From Actinomycetota bacterium (GTDB taxonomy: Bacteria > Actinomycetota > Acidimicrobiia > Acidimicrobiales > VFJN01): a stretch of DNA of 34,110 nucleotides. The DNA is taken from positions 1 to 34,110 of the forward strand of contig VFJN01000154.1 of assembly GCA_009886035.1 (NCBI GenBank). The letters run 5' to 3'. Position numbers and translations under genes: made by a program. The notes under the pieces were generated by a model that was not told the DNA's origin, did no database searches, and saw nothing but the letters and a program-made list of their open reading frames with translations. Each line of letters begins with the position of its first letter. The first letter of the stretch is position 1. Shown here in pieces: positions 15,620-23,112 of the stretch.

Positions 15620-15939
15620 CGGAGATGGCTCCGCTCATCTATCACCTCGCCACCGCCCGCGAGGTGGCGGAAGCGCACCAACGCGGATCCGTGGCGCCGT
15701 CCAGCCTCGCCCTGGAGGGGTTCATCCACTGTTCCACCGCCGCCCAACTCGCCGCCACCGTTCACCGCCACTACCCCGACCCCACTGCCCTGTTCGTACT
15801 CCACCTCGATCCCATCACCCTCGGCGATGCCCTCGTGTGGGAGGAAAGCCGCCCCGGCGAGGTCTACCCCCACGTCTACCGGGAGATTTCGATGGACGAA
15901 GTGGTTGATGTCGTGGCGTGGTCGCCACCACTGCCTTAG
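15616..15939 (+). CDS. DUF952 family protein
   Basis: 107 aa, a full-length DUF952 domain: IYHLATAREVAEA near the start, SLALEGFIHCSTAAQLAATV (about 29-48), VLHLDPITLG, and the family end PHVYREISMDEVVDV. The conserved EGFIHCS and PHVY motifs resemble the fold of small ADP-ribosyltransferase-like proteins, but no biochemical role is established to my knowledge. ATG 15616 overlaps the stop of the sugar-dehydrogenase gene (ATGA), so it is the third member of the tesB set. Its stop overlaps the end of the convergent prmA. Confidence 0.85.
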   Translation: MTEMAPLIYHLATAREVAEAHQRGSVAPSSLALEGFIHCSTAAQLAATVHRHYPDPTALFVLHLDPITLGDALVWEESRPGEVYPHVYREISMDEVVDVVAWSPPLP

Positions 15940-16733
15940 CGAGTCAGGACACTCGCCGCCCACCCCTGGAGCCGCCGCCGCTCCACTTCCACCAGGTCGG
16001 GAAAGGCAGTGGCCAGCAGGGGATCCACCTGCGCCTCGAGCAGTCCGGCGAGCACCAAGAATCCCCCCGTGTCCAGGCGATCCCTTAGCCCCCCGGCCAC
16101 CTCGGTCAGCACTCGTACCCCGATGTTGGCCGTCACCATGTCGAAGACCCCATCCACCTCCGCCAGTGGGGTATGGGAGGCCACCACGACGGCCTGCACA
16201 CCATTCGCCAGGGCGTTGGCCGCGGTCACCGCCGGTGCCCGGGGATCGATGTCGATGGCCCATACCCGCGCGGCGCCGAGCCGAGCCGCCACCACCGACA
16301 GCACGCCACTTCCCCCGCCCACATCCAGCATCCGATCGCCGGGGCGCAGGTGCGCCTCGATGGCCGCCACCGCCAGTTGGGTGGAGGGGTGAGCACCGGA
16401 GCCGAAAGTGCGACCCGGGTCGAGCACCACCACGAGGTCGTGGGCCGGGCCCGGCACCGCCGGTTGCCACGCTGGGTTGAGAACGATCCGCCGACCCACC
16501 CGCACCGGCTGGGCCCACCTCCGCCAGGCATCGAGGTGGGCATCGTGGTCGGGGTCGATGACCGTGAGCGCCCATGCACCCCCCACCGCCAATGCGTCGG
16601 CCACATCGGCGGTCAGCCGCACCCGGCCGTCGGGCAACTCTTCCTCCGCCACCGCCGAGGGCCCCGCCTGCCAGAGTGCATCAGCGGCCAACTCTGCCTC
16701 GGCACGGTCGACGACAAGTTGGACCACCGGCAC
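15936..16733 (-). CDS. prmA: Ribosomal protein L11 methyltransferase-like protein
   Basis: 265 aa. PrmA trimethylates ribosomal protein L11. A small N-terminal substrate-recognition domain (about 1-85) precedes the SAM domain, which shows LVVVLDPGRTFGSGAHPSTQLAV (about 99-121), the SAM loop MLDVGGGSGVLS (about 134-145, with Gly where most have Cys), WAIDIDPRAPAVTAANA and the motif TANI at the usual position. I prefer GTG 16733 because TACGAT lies 6 bases upstream and VVQLVVDRAEAELAADAL then matches the family start; GTG 16760 would add 9 residues. It diverges from the SnoaL-like gene. Confidence 0.88.
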   Translation of the reverse strand: MPVVQLVVDRAEAELAADALWQAGPSAVAEEELPDGRVRLTADVADALAVGGAWALTVIDPDHDAHLDAWRRWAQPVRVGRRIVLNPAWQPAVPGPAHDLVVVLDPGRTFGSGAHPSTQLAVAAIEAHLRPGDRMLDVGGGSGVLSVVAARLGAARVWAIDIDPRAPAVTAANALANGVQAVVVASHTPLAEVDGVFDMVTANIGVRVLTEVAGGLRDRLDTGGFLVLAGLLEAQVDPLLATAFPDLVEVERRRLQGWAASVLTR

Positions 16734-16739
16734 CGCGGC

Positions 16740-16745
16740 ATCGTA
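16740..16745 (-). promoter_or_regulatory. -10-like hexamer TACGAT for prmA
   Basis: TACGAT is 6 bases from GTG 16733. It lies inside the alternative longer frame and so helps to decide the start. Confidence 0.4.
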
Positions 16746-16768
16746 GGTCGGCCCTCGCACCTATCCTC

Positions 16769-16774
16769 TACGCT
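16769..16774 (+). promoter_or_regulatory. -10-like hexamer TACGCT for SnoaL-like gene
   Basis: TACGCT is 7 bases from ATG 16782, in the short divergent gap with prmA. No ribosome-binding site is present between the two. Confidence 0.55.
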
Positions 16775-16781
16775 TCGCCCC

Positions 16782-17219
16782 ATGACGCCCACCGACGAAA
16801 TCCGCAACCTGCTCGGCACGTACTGCGAGTGCATGGACAGCGGTGACTTTGACGGCATCGGGGCCTTGTTCGCCCGGGGCGCCCTCGCTGATGAGCACGG
16901 CCACCCCATCGCCAGTGGCGGAGAAGCGGTGGCCGCCTTCTACGCCTCGGGAACGGTGTTGTACGACGGATCACCGCGCACGAAGCACCTCGTATCCAAC
17001 AGCGTTTTCGACCTCGACGAGAAGGCGGGGGCTGCCGTGGTGCGGTCGTCCTACGTGGTCCTCCAGCAAGTACCCGAGTCGCCCGTGCAGGCCATCATCG
17101 CCGGGCGCTACCGCGACAGTTTCTCCCACGAAGGCGGCGCGTGGCACTTCGTGGAGCGCCGCTTCCTCGTGGACCTGCTCGGCGACCTCTCGCATCACCT
17201 CACCTACGTCGTGGGCTGA
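16782..17219 (+). CDS. SnoaL-like / nuclear transport factor 2-like protein
   Basis: 145 aa single-domain protein of the SnoaL_4 type (cone-shaped alpha+beta barrel). Evidence: EIRNLLGTYCECMDSGDFDGIGALFA at the N-terminus, then TKHLVSNSVFDL (about 67-78) with the His often at the pocket, VVRSSYVVLQQ, and GRYRDSFSHEGGAWHFVERRFLVDL at the end. The fold serves many small-molecule reactions (hydratase, isomerase, dehydratase) and non-catalytic roles, so no function can be assigned. It stands alone between prmA and a histidine phosphatase, on its own TACGCT promoter-like element. Confidence 0.85.
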   Translation: MTPTDEIRNLLGTYCECMDSGDFDGIGALFARGALADEHGHPIASGGEAVAAFYASGTVLYDGSPRTKHLVSNSVFDLDEKAGAAVVRSSYVVLQQVPESPVQAIIAGRYRDSFSHEGGAWHFVERRFLVDLLGDLSHHLTYVVG

Positions 17220-17259
17220 CCCTCCTGGGGTGCCCACCCGGATCAGGTGGCGCAGCCCG

Positions 17260-17265
17260 TACGCT
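17260..17265 (+). promoter_or_regulatory. -10-like hexamer TACGCT for histidine phosphatase gene
   Basis: TACGCT is 8 bases from GTG 17274 and favours that start over the in-frame GTG at 17247. Confidence 0.45.
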
Positions 17266-17273
17266 TTCTCGTT

Positions 17274-17969
17274 GTGCCTACCCCTCGCTCATTCCGCCAA
17301 GCCCGCTTCCAGCCGCCCCCCGGGGCCACCCACCTGCTGCTGATACGCCACGGGGAATCCGAACCGGCGATGGAAGGACAGACCTTCCCGCTCGTGGATG
17401 GCCATGGCGACCCGGCGCTGTCACCCGAGGGTCGAACCCAAGCGCAGCAAGTATGCGACCGGCTCCGGGGCGAGGGGATCGAAGCTATCTACGTCTCCAA
17501 ACTTCGCCGCACCGCCGAAACCGCCGCCGGCCTGGTGGCGGCACTCGGTATCGAGCCAGTGGTGAGTCCTGATCTTCACGAGGTCTTCCTCGGCGACTGG
17601 GAGGGCGGCGAGTTCCGGCAAAGAGTGGCGGCTGGCGATCCCATCGTCATGCAGATGATGGTCGAGCAACGCTGGGATGTGATCCCCCACGCGGAGCCTT
17701 CCGACGCCTTCGCCGCCCGGGCTCATCGAGCGGTGGACCACATTGCTCGCACCCACCCGGGCCAGCGCGTGGCCGTCTTCGCCCACGGCGGCATCATCGG
17801 TCAGATCCTTGCGGAGGCCACTGGGGGGAGGCCCTTCGCCCACAGTGGCGCCGACAACGCCTCGATTTCCCACCTCGTGGTCGCCGAGGATCGCTGGGTC
17901 CTGCGGTGCTTCAACGACACAAACCACCTCGACGGTGGCCTCACCACCGAAGCCACCGCCCTCACCTGA
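17274..17969 (+). CDS. Histidine phosphatase family protein (phosphoglycerate mutase-like)
   Basis: 231 aa. The catalytic RHG motif is in HLLLIRHGESEP (about 21-32), followed by LSPEGRTQAQQVCDRL and IYVSKLRRTAETAAGL with the second Arg, FLGDWEGGEF, and the second His in VAVFAHGGIIGQIL. All four core residues are present, so it should be an active phosphatase or mutase; the substrate is unknown. GTG 17274 is preferred for TACGCT 8 bases upstream; GTG 17247 would add 9 residues. It ends 6 bases from the stop of the convergent maleylpyruvate-isomerase-like gene. Confidence 0.88.
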   Translation: MPTPRSFRQARFQPPPGATHLLLIRHGESEPAMEGQTFPLVDGHGDPALSPEGRTQAQQVCDRLRGEGIEAIYVSKLRRTAETAAGLVAALGIEPVVSPDLHEVFLGDWEGGEFRQRVAAGDPIVMQMMVEQRWDVIPHAEPSDAFAARAHRAVDHIARTHPGQRVAVFAHGGIIGQILAEATGGRPFAHSGADNASISHLVVAEDRWVLRCFNDTNHLDGGLTTEATALT

Positions 17970-17975
17970 GGCCCT

Positions 17976-18815
17976 TCAGCCGCCCGACGGTTGATCGAAG
18001 GCCGCTGCTAATCCCGCCAAGAGCCATGTCACCGCCGGAGGCGGGGGCCACCCCGAGTGACGAAAGCTGAGCACCTCGATGAGCACTACGGCATCGGCCT
18101 GGGCGGTGGGCGCCCCCCGCGGGGTCGGATTGGCGTGCACGCGCACCTGATCCTCCACCACCTCCACCACAAAGCGGTGATCAGGATCGGTCACGGTGAT
18201 CTCCACCGCCCCGGTGTCGGTGGAACCAGTGCAGAGCGAAATGGCGCGGCCGAGGGCGGCGACGTAGTGCAACGCGTCGAGTACCTCGCCGCCGTCCACG
18301 ATGGGCACCAGGCCGAGGGGGAGCACAATGTCGCGCTCGTGGACCCACGCATCCCAGAGCGCGTGGTCGGCCACCAGGCGCACCGGGAGATGGCCCGGCG
18401 GTGCCTCGGCGATGACGTCCCCGTCGGCCACCGTCAGCGCTTCCACCACGCCCACCAGGGTGGCATTGCTGCGGGCGAACTCCTCGAACGTGGCGGTCAC
18501 CGAACCCCCGCGTCCGTGCTCCACCATGAGCGCCGGTGAAGCCACCGGATCGAAGGTGGCCAACATGCGGGTGGGTGCACCGGCGAGCCCCTCTTCGATG
18601 GATCGGGCCCAGAAGTGATTGGTGGAGGTGAGGTGGGTGACCACATCCTGCACGCTCCACCCCTCACACCGGCTGGGGTGGTGCCACTGCTGCTCCGATA
18701 ACTCACCCAGGATGCCTTCGAGACGCCGCCGCTGGGCGAGCAAAGGATGGGGATCAGAGGGGGGCAGAGCCACCGCGATGACCGGTGGATAGCGGTAACG
18801 CGGGGCCAGCAGCAC
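17976..18815 (-). CDS. Maleylpyruvate isomerase/DinB-fold family protein
   Basis: 279 aa. The N-terminal DinB-like four-helix domain (about 20-180) has LSEQQWHHPSRCEGWSVQDVVTHLTSTNHFW and DHALWDAWVHERDI, giving the His and Glu/His set that binds a metal in mycothiol-dependent maleylpyruvate isomerase relatives. The C-terminal part ends in a small alpha/beta domain (VEITVTDPDHRFVVEVVEDQV). Such proteins are numerous in actinobacteria and often use mycothiol as thiol cofactor; the substrate is unknown. GTG 18815 is chosen because TAGGGT is 6 bases upstream; GTG 18773 would remove 14 residues. It is cytoplasmic. Confidence 0.8.
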   Translation of the reverse strand: MLLAPRYRYPPVIAVALPPSDPHPLLAQRRRLEGILGELSEQQWHHPSRCEGWSVQDVVTHLTSTNHFWARSIEEGLAGAPTRMLATFDPVASPALMVEHGRGGSVTATFEEFARSNATLVGVVEALTVADGDVIAEAPPGHLPVRLVADHALWDAWVHERDIVLPLGLVPIVDGGEVLDALHYVAALGRAISLCTGSTDTGAVEITVTDPDHRFVVEVVEDQVRVHANPTPRGAPTAQADAVVLIEVLSFRHSGWPPPPAVTWLLAGLAAAFDQPSGG

Positions 18816-18821
18816 GGCCGA

Positions 18822-18827
18822 ACCCTA
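18822..18827 (-). promoter_or_regulatory. -10-like hexamer TAGGGT for maleylpyruvate-isomerase-like gene
   Basis: TAGGGT is 6 bases from GTG 18815, in the 57-base gap behind the acetyltransferase gene. Confidence 0.45.
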
Positions 18828-18872
18828 TCCCTGCCTTCGCGCTCGCCCGGTTCTCTCCCGCACCGCCGCCGG

Positions 18873-19310
18873 CTAGGGGATTCGTCGGTAGAGATTGGTG
18901 TCGCGGGTCTCGAAACCGGCGGAACGGTAGAGGTGGTTGGCGGCTTCTCGACCGGGGCGGCTCGTGAGGTCCACAGTCTTGGCCCCCACCTCGACGGCCC
19001 GCGCCACCATGGCCTCGAGTAGTTGCCGGCCGATCCCCTGGTTGGCACAAGCCTCATCCACAATCACGTCTTCCACCCAGGCCCGCAGGGCGGTGGGGGT
19101 CGGGAAGATGCAGAGCGTGGCCACCCCCACGATGCTTCCCTCCTCCGTCCGGGCCAGGAACTGCGTGGTGGCGTCGTGAGCCAGCAAAGATTCCACCTGC
19201 ACCAAGGCAGGGGGCGGGTTGGTGGACGAAAGTTGCGGCACGAGGTGGTGCAGCGCGGCGTGCAGAGCGACGGCATCGTGGCCGCTGGCGATGGTGATCG
19301 AGACAGCCAC
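18873..19310 (-). CDS. GNAT-family N-acetyltransferase
   Basis: 145 aa, one GNAT domain that transfers an acetyl group from acetyl-CoA to an amine. Seen are FLARTEEGSIVGVATLCIFPTPT (beta strands 2-4), WVEDVIVDEACANQGIGRQLLEAMVARA with the acetyl-CoA loop NQGIGRQL (Q/RxxGxG/A type) and DLTSRPGREAANHLYRSAGFETRDTNLYR at the end. GTG 19310 starts 5 bases after the stop of the citrate synthase fusion, so it is co-transcribed. A link between protein acetylation and acetyl-CoA entry to the TCA cycle is tempting but only inferred. Confidence 0.88.
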   Translation of the reverse strand: MAVSITIASGHDAVALHAALHHLVPQLSSTNPPPALVQVESLLAHDATTQFLARTEEGSIVGVATLCIFPTPTALRAWVEDVIVDEACANQGIGRQLLEAMVARAVEVGAKTVDLTSRPGREAANHLYRSAGFETRDTNLYRRIP

Positions 19311-19315
19311 CCGCG

Positions 19316-20857
19316 TCAGCCGGGATCCGGAACCGGCTCGGGCGGGGGCGGGCCGACATAGCGAGCCGAGGGGCGGATAATCCGATTGTCGGCCGCCTGC
19401 TCCAGGATGTTGGCACACCACCCGATCACGCGGCTCGACGCGAACGTGGGGGTGAACAACTCGGGCGGCAGCCCACAATGGTCCATCACCACTCCGGCGT
19501 AGAACTCCACATTGGCGTAGAGGTTCCGACCGGGCTTGAGCTCGGCGAGGACCTCCACCACCGTCTGTTCCACCACCTTGGCGAAGGTGATCTTGTCGGC
19601 GTGAATCCGCTCCGCCACCGCACGCAAGAAGGTGGAGCGCGGGTCGTTGGTCTTGTAGACCCGATGCCCGAAGCCCATGATCTTGTCGCCCCGGGTGACG
19701 TGATCAACCAAGTAGGGACGAGCATTCTCAGCGGTCCCGATGGCTTCGAGCAACGCCAGGGCGCGCGAGGGTGCGCCGCCATGGAGCGGTCCGGACAACG
19801 CCCCCATCCCCCCCACCACCGCGGCGGCCACATCCGCCCCGGAGGACGTGATCACCCGGGCGGTGAAGGTGGATGCGTTGAACCCGTGGTCGATGGTGGT
19901 GATCTGATACTGCTCCACGGCGCGACCCTTGTCGTGGTCGAACTCCTCGCCGGTGAGCATCCAGAGGTAGTTGGCGCCGTAGCCGAGATCCTGGCGGGGC
20001 TCGATGACCGCCAGGCCCTGTTGGAGGCGGTGAATCGCCATGATGAGCGACGGCATGACGGCACACATCTGCAGGGCGTTGCGGCGCCGCTCGGCGGCAT
20101 CGATATCCAAGGTGGGCTGGTAGCCCTCCGCGGCCCCCACCATCGACATGGCCGAGCGCACGGCCTCCATCACTGTTTGGCTCGACGCCGCCAGCGCGGG
20201 CAGCAGCGCGGCCACCGAGGCTGGCACCACCCGTAACGGCTTCACCTCGGCGGCAAAGGACGCTCGCTCGGCCACGCTGGGCAGGTGGCCGTCGATGAGA
20301 AGATGCCACACATCCTCGAGCGGCAACTTGTCGGCCAGCTCCACTGCGTTGTATTGGCGGTAGTGGTAAAAACCTTCGAGGCCCCGCACGTCGCCCACTT
20401 CGGTCTCCGCCACGATCACCCCTTCGAGCCCGGCGGGGGCCTCGATGGTCGAGGGGTGCACTACCGGCTGCACCTGGGCAAAGGCCATGAGGGACCGCAA
20501 GGACACCACCCCCACGAGTCGGCCGTTGTCCACCACGGGGAGGTGGCGGTACCCGCCCTCGGCGAACCCGGCGAAGGCTTCCTGTACCGACATTTCCGGG
20601 GCGGCGCAGTCCACCGGTTGGGTCATCCACTCGCTGACTTTGGTGTCGGCGGCCGCCCCCCCGGTGGCGTTGAAGCGCACGAGATCGCGCTCGGTGAGAA
20701 TGCCGATGGGCCGTTCGCCATCGACCACCACCACGGACCCCTTCTTCCGCTCGGCCATCCTCGCCGAAGCCACCGCGATGGTCTCGGAGGCCGACGCGAT
20801 CACCGCGGGCGAACTCATCACCTCGGCAACGGTGCGAATGATGCTGTTAGGGGCCAT
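19316..20857 (-). CDS. Citrate synthase fused to an N-terminal CBS-domain pair
   Basis: 513 aa, longer than ordinary citrate synthase (about 370-430). Residues about 10-128 form two CBS motifs: VMSSPAVIASASETIAVASA...GILTERDLV and WMTQPVDCAAPEMSVQEAFA...LVGVVSLRSLM, a Bateman-type adenosyl-ligand module. From about 143 the chain is citrate synthase: GLEGVIVAETEVGDVRGL, YHYRQYNAVELADKLPLEDV, His324 in IDHGFNAS, His359 in SGPLHGGAPS, GFGHRVYKTNDPR (395-407), and FASSRVIGWCANILEQ. The catalytic Asp of pig/E. coli enzymes aligns with Glu451 in YANVEFYAGVV. It would catalyse oxaloacetate + acetyl-CoA to citrate (or a methylcitrate-type reaction), perhaps gated by AMP/ATP. ATG 20857 has TAGGAT 8 bases upstream. 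The acetyltransferase follows. Confidence 0.93.
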   Translation of the reverse strand: MAPNSIIRTVAEVMSSPAVIASASETIAVASARMAERKKGSVVVVDGERPIGILTERDLVRFNATGGAAADTKVSEWMTQPVDCAAPEMSVQEAFAGFAEGGYRHLPVVDNGRLVGVVSLRSLMAFAQVQPVVHPSTIEAPAGLEGVIVAETEVGDVRGLEGFYHYRQYNAVELADKLPLEDVWHLLIDGHLPSVAERASFAAEVKPLRVVPASVAALLPALAASSQTVMEAVRSAMSMVGAAEGYQPTLDIDAAERRRNALQMCAVMPSLIMAIHRLQQGLAVIEPRQDLGYGANYLWMLTGEEFDHDKGRAVEQYQITTIDHGFNASTFTARVITSSGADVAAAVVGGMGALSGPLHGGAPSRALALLEAIGTAENARPYLVDHVTRGDKIMGFGHRVYKTNDPRSTFLRAVAERIHADKITFAKVVEQTVVEVLAELKPGRNLYANVEFYAGVVMDHCGLPPELFTPTFASSRVIGWCANILEQAADNRIIRPSARYVGPPPPEPVPDPG

Positions 20858-20865
20858 TTCCCCCC

Positions 20866-20871
20866 ATCCTA
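20866..20871 (-). promoter_or_regulatory. -10-like hexamer TAGGAT for CBS-citrate synthase
   Basis: TAGGAT is 8 bases from ATG 20857; the spacer is purine-rich (GGGGGGAA), so it could also act as a short ribosome site. Confidence 0.45.
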
Positions 20872-20905
20872 GCGAGCGGACCCCCGGCCCCCCACCCCGC
20901 GATGG

Positions 20906-21514
20906 CTACGGGTCGTTGCGCTGCTTCCGCTGGAGGAGGGTGCCGCCCACCGCAATGACGAGCACTGCGGCGATCCCGGAGCCGATGACCCACGGGGCGG
21001 CGGAGGTGGTGCCGTCGTCGCGTTCGGCGGCCTCGAGGGTTGTCCCCGGCAGGGGGTTGTCCGGGGCCGCCGTCAGGGTGATGCGCGGGGAGGGGTAGCC
21101 GCGCTCCCCGTCCGATTCCTGGGCATCACTCCAGGCGATCTCGCCCGCGCTGGTCTGCTGGAGTGTCGGGAACCGCACCTCACCCACCGTGGGCGGGAGT
21201 TGCACCTTGGCGCGGAAGCGCTCGGCGGCCGGTGAGGAACCACCGGACCATGTCACCGTGTTGGCCGCCGCATCGACCGAGGAAACCCACGTCCCGGCTT
21301 TCACCGGCACGGCGAGAACGTGGGCCCCCTCGGGTAACTGCACGACCAGCCCGGTGGTGGCGGCCCCCTCGGGCTCTACCACAAACTCGAGGGTGACCAC
21401 CGAGGAGGCGGATGCCTCGGCGGGCTCGATCTCCACATGGGCCGACGCCGGGGCGGCCAGGACGGCCAGGGCGACCAGGACCAACGGGGGCCAAGCCCAG
21501 CCCGGCCGGATCAC
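20906..21514 (-). CDS. YcnI-like (DUF1775) copper-type exported protein
   Basis: 202 aa. N-terminal signal peptide (about 1-25) ending APASA, so the mature protein begins HVEIEP, the N-terminal His expected to bind Cu(II) in YcnI-like proteins. The beta-sandwich continues with VTLEFVVEPEGAATTGLVVQLPEG, VPVKAGTW, FRAKVQLPPTVGEVRFPTLQ and YPSPRITLT. A C-terminal helix (about 170-192) ending RKQRNDP anchors it outside the membrane. GTG 21514 has AAGGAGC 8 bases upstream, one of the few clear ribosome-binding sites in the window. It diverges from the PAC2 gene. A copper-handling role is by family; no other copper gene is near. Confidence 0.85.
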   Translation of the reverse strand: MIRPGWAWPPLVLVALAVLAAPASAHVEIEPAEASASSVVTLEFVVEPEGAATTGLVVQLPEGAHVLAVPVKAGTWVSSVDAAANTVTWSGGSSPAAERFRAKVQLPPTVGEVRFPTLQQTSAGEIAWSDAQESDGERGYPSPRITLTAAPDNPLPGTTLEAAERDDGTTSAAPWVIGSGIAAVLVIAVGGTLLQRKQRNDP

Positions 21515-21522
21515 CCGTTGAC

Positions 21523-21529
21523 GCTCCTT
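21523..21529 (-). promoter_or_regulatory. Ribosome-binding site AAGGAGC of YcnI-like gene
   Basis: AAGGAGC sits 8 bases before GTG 21514 and decides this start; it shows this gene has a leader, unlike its divergent neighbour. Confidence 0.6.
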
Positions 21530-21555
21530 CGATACGGTCCCACGGCTGCCAACAG

Positions 21556-21561
21556 TACGCT
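21556..21561 (+). promoter_or_regulatory. -10-like hexamer TACGCT for PAC2 gene
   Basis: TACGCT is 7 bases from GTG 21569 and marks this GTG as the start in a frame that is open further upstream. Confidence 0.55.
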
Positions 21562-21568
21562 GACCGGC

Positions 21569-22411
21569 GTGGATTACCTCCGTTGGATCGATCGACCCGT
21601 CTTGAGCAAACCCGTTCTCATCGCCGCCTTCGAAGGCTGGAACGACGCTGGCGATGCCGCCTCCACCGCGGCCCGGTATCTCATCAACCGCTGGGACCTC
21701 ACCCTGGTGGGCGACATCGATCCCGAAGAGTTCTACGACTTCACCTCCACTCGGCCCGAGGTGCAACTCGACGACGGCAACCGTCGCGAGATCATCTGGC
21801 CGAGCACGAAACTCTTCGCCGGCACGATCGCTGACGGTGATCACGATGTGCTCATCGTGATCGGGTCCGAGCCGCAACTCCGCTGGCGCACCTACTGCGC
21901 CGCCCTTGGTCAGGTGGCTACGAGCCAGCAGGCCAGGCTGTGCCTCACCCTCGGCGCCCTGCTGGCTGACGTTCCCCACAGCCGGCCCACCTCCATTGTC
22001 GGTACGGCCTTCGAAGCCGACGTCGTCGGCGGAGTCGAACTGCGCCCGTCGAGTTATGAAGGGCCCACCGGCATCGTGGGGGTGCTCCACGACTCCTGGC
22101 GAGAAGCCGGACTGGCCTCCGCGTCGCTCTGGGCCACCGTGCCGTCGTACGTGCCGGGGGCAGCATCACCCAAAGCAGCACTGGCGCTGATCGAGCGCAC
22201 GACCGCCATGCTCGAAACCTCACTGGTGGCGACCGACCTCGAGATTGCCTCCAGTGCCTACGAACGCCAGGTCAGTGAGTTGGTGGCGGCCGATGAGGAG
22301 ACATCGAGTTATGTGGCCTCCCTCGAGGAGCGTTACGACGAGGGACCGCCGGTGGTTCCCTCCCTCGAGTCCATCGCAGAGGAGGTGGAGCGCTTCCTGC
22401 GCGAGCAGTAG
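21569..22411 (+). CDS. PAC2 family protein
   Basis: 280 aa. PAC2 proteins are related to eukaryotic proteasome assembly chaperone 2 and are common in actinobacteria; their bacterial function is not settled. Seen are LSKPVLIAAFEGWNDAGDAASTAARYLIN (about 11-39), EFYDFTSTRPEV (about 54-65), HDVLIVIGSEPQLRWRTYC, GALLADVPHSRPTSIVGTA and a C-terminal coiled segment AYERQVSELVAADEETSSYVASLEERYDE. No signal peptide or membrane helix. GTG 21569 gives the family N-terminus and has TACGCT 7 bases upstream. No proteasome gene lies in the window. Confidence 0.88.
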   Translation: MDYLRWIDRPVLSKPVLIAAFEGWNDAGDAASTAARYLINRWDLTLVGDIDPEEFYDFTSTRPEVQLDDGNRREIIWPSTKLFAGTIADGDHDVLIVIGSEPQLRWRTYCAALGQVATSQQARLCLTLGALLADVPHSRPTSIVGTAFEADVVGGVELRPSSYEGPTGIVGVLHDSWREAGLASASLWATVPSYVPGAASPKAALALIERTTAMLETSLVATDLEIASSAYERQVSELVAADEETSSYVASLEERYDEGPPVVPSLESIAEEVERFLREQ

Positions 22412-22430
22412 CGCTCCCCCGCCCCTACCG

Positions 22431-23111
22431 CTACCCCCAAGGTTCCGACCGGGGCGGGTCGAAGAGCACGGGCAGGCTCTCGCCTCGAATCGCCGCGAAG
22501 GCGTGGGCACCCCATTGGGGCAGACCCACGGTCATGGCCGGTAGTTCACCCTCCGCGAACCACCCCACGTCACGGGTCTCGAGCGGATGGGGCTTGAGGT
22601 CGCCGCCGGTGGCCTCGCACAGGAACACGGTGGAGTAGAGGGGGATGCGGGTAAGCCCCATGCGCATGCCGTCGAGCACCGCGATGACCCCCTTGGGCCG
22701 ACAATGGATGCCCGTTTCCTCCAGCACCTCTTTTACCGCCACCTCGGCCGGCGAATACCCAACGTCGGCCCACCCCGTGGGGTAGAGCCAGATGCCCGAG
22801 TCGGCTCGCTGCACGAGCAGGATCCGACCGTCATCGTCATGGACCACCGCCCCGATGGCCGATTTGGGAGTGACATAACCCGCCACTCCGTCTCCCACCA
22901 GCCGCATCCACTCCTCCACGTAATGCTCGGCGTCGTAGTTGGCCTCGGTCTCGATCGATGCCCGGATGTCCCCGGCGACCTGCAGTACCTCCTCGAATCG
23001 CTCCTGCTCATAGAGGCTCTGCGTGAATCCGAGCCCGGTGCGGGCGATGGCCGAAAGGGCTTCGGACCAACGAACCAGGTCCTGCCGGTTGGGCGGTGGG
23101 CGATCGACCAT
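22431..23111 (-). CDS. NUDIX hydrolase with N-terminal helical domain
   Basis: 226 aa. Residues 1-60 (LVRWSEALSAIARTGLGFTQSLYEQERFEEVL) match the small helical domain found before NUDIX in hydrolases of nucleoside diphosphates linked to another group. The NUDIX box is GWADVGYSPAEVAVKEVLEETGI (about 128-150), with Tyr for the first Glu and Lys for the Arg of the standard pattern; the EE metal-binding pair is kept. GGDLKPHPLETRDVGWF follows. It is cytoplasmic; likely substrates are nucleoside-diphosphate sugars or similar. ATG 23111 begins one base after the redoxin stop (TGAGATG), so both come from one mRNA. Confidence 0.88.
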   Translation of the reverse strand: MVDRPPPNRQDLVRWSEALSAIARTGLGFTQSLYEQERFEEVLQVAGDIRASIETEANYDAEHYVEEWMRLVGDGVAGYVTPKSAIGAVVHDDDGRILLVQRADSGIWLYPTGWADVGYSPAEVAVKEVLEETGIHCRPKGVIAVLDGMRMGLTRIPLYSTVFLCEATGGDLKPHPLETRDVGWFAEGELPAMTVGLPQWGAHAFAAIRGESLPVLFDPPRSEPWG

Positions 23112-23112
23112 C

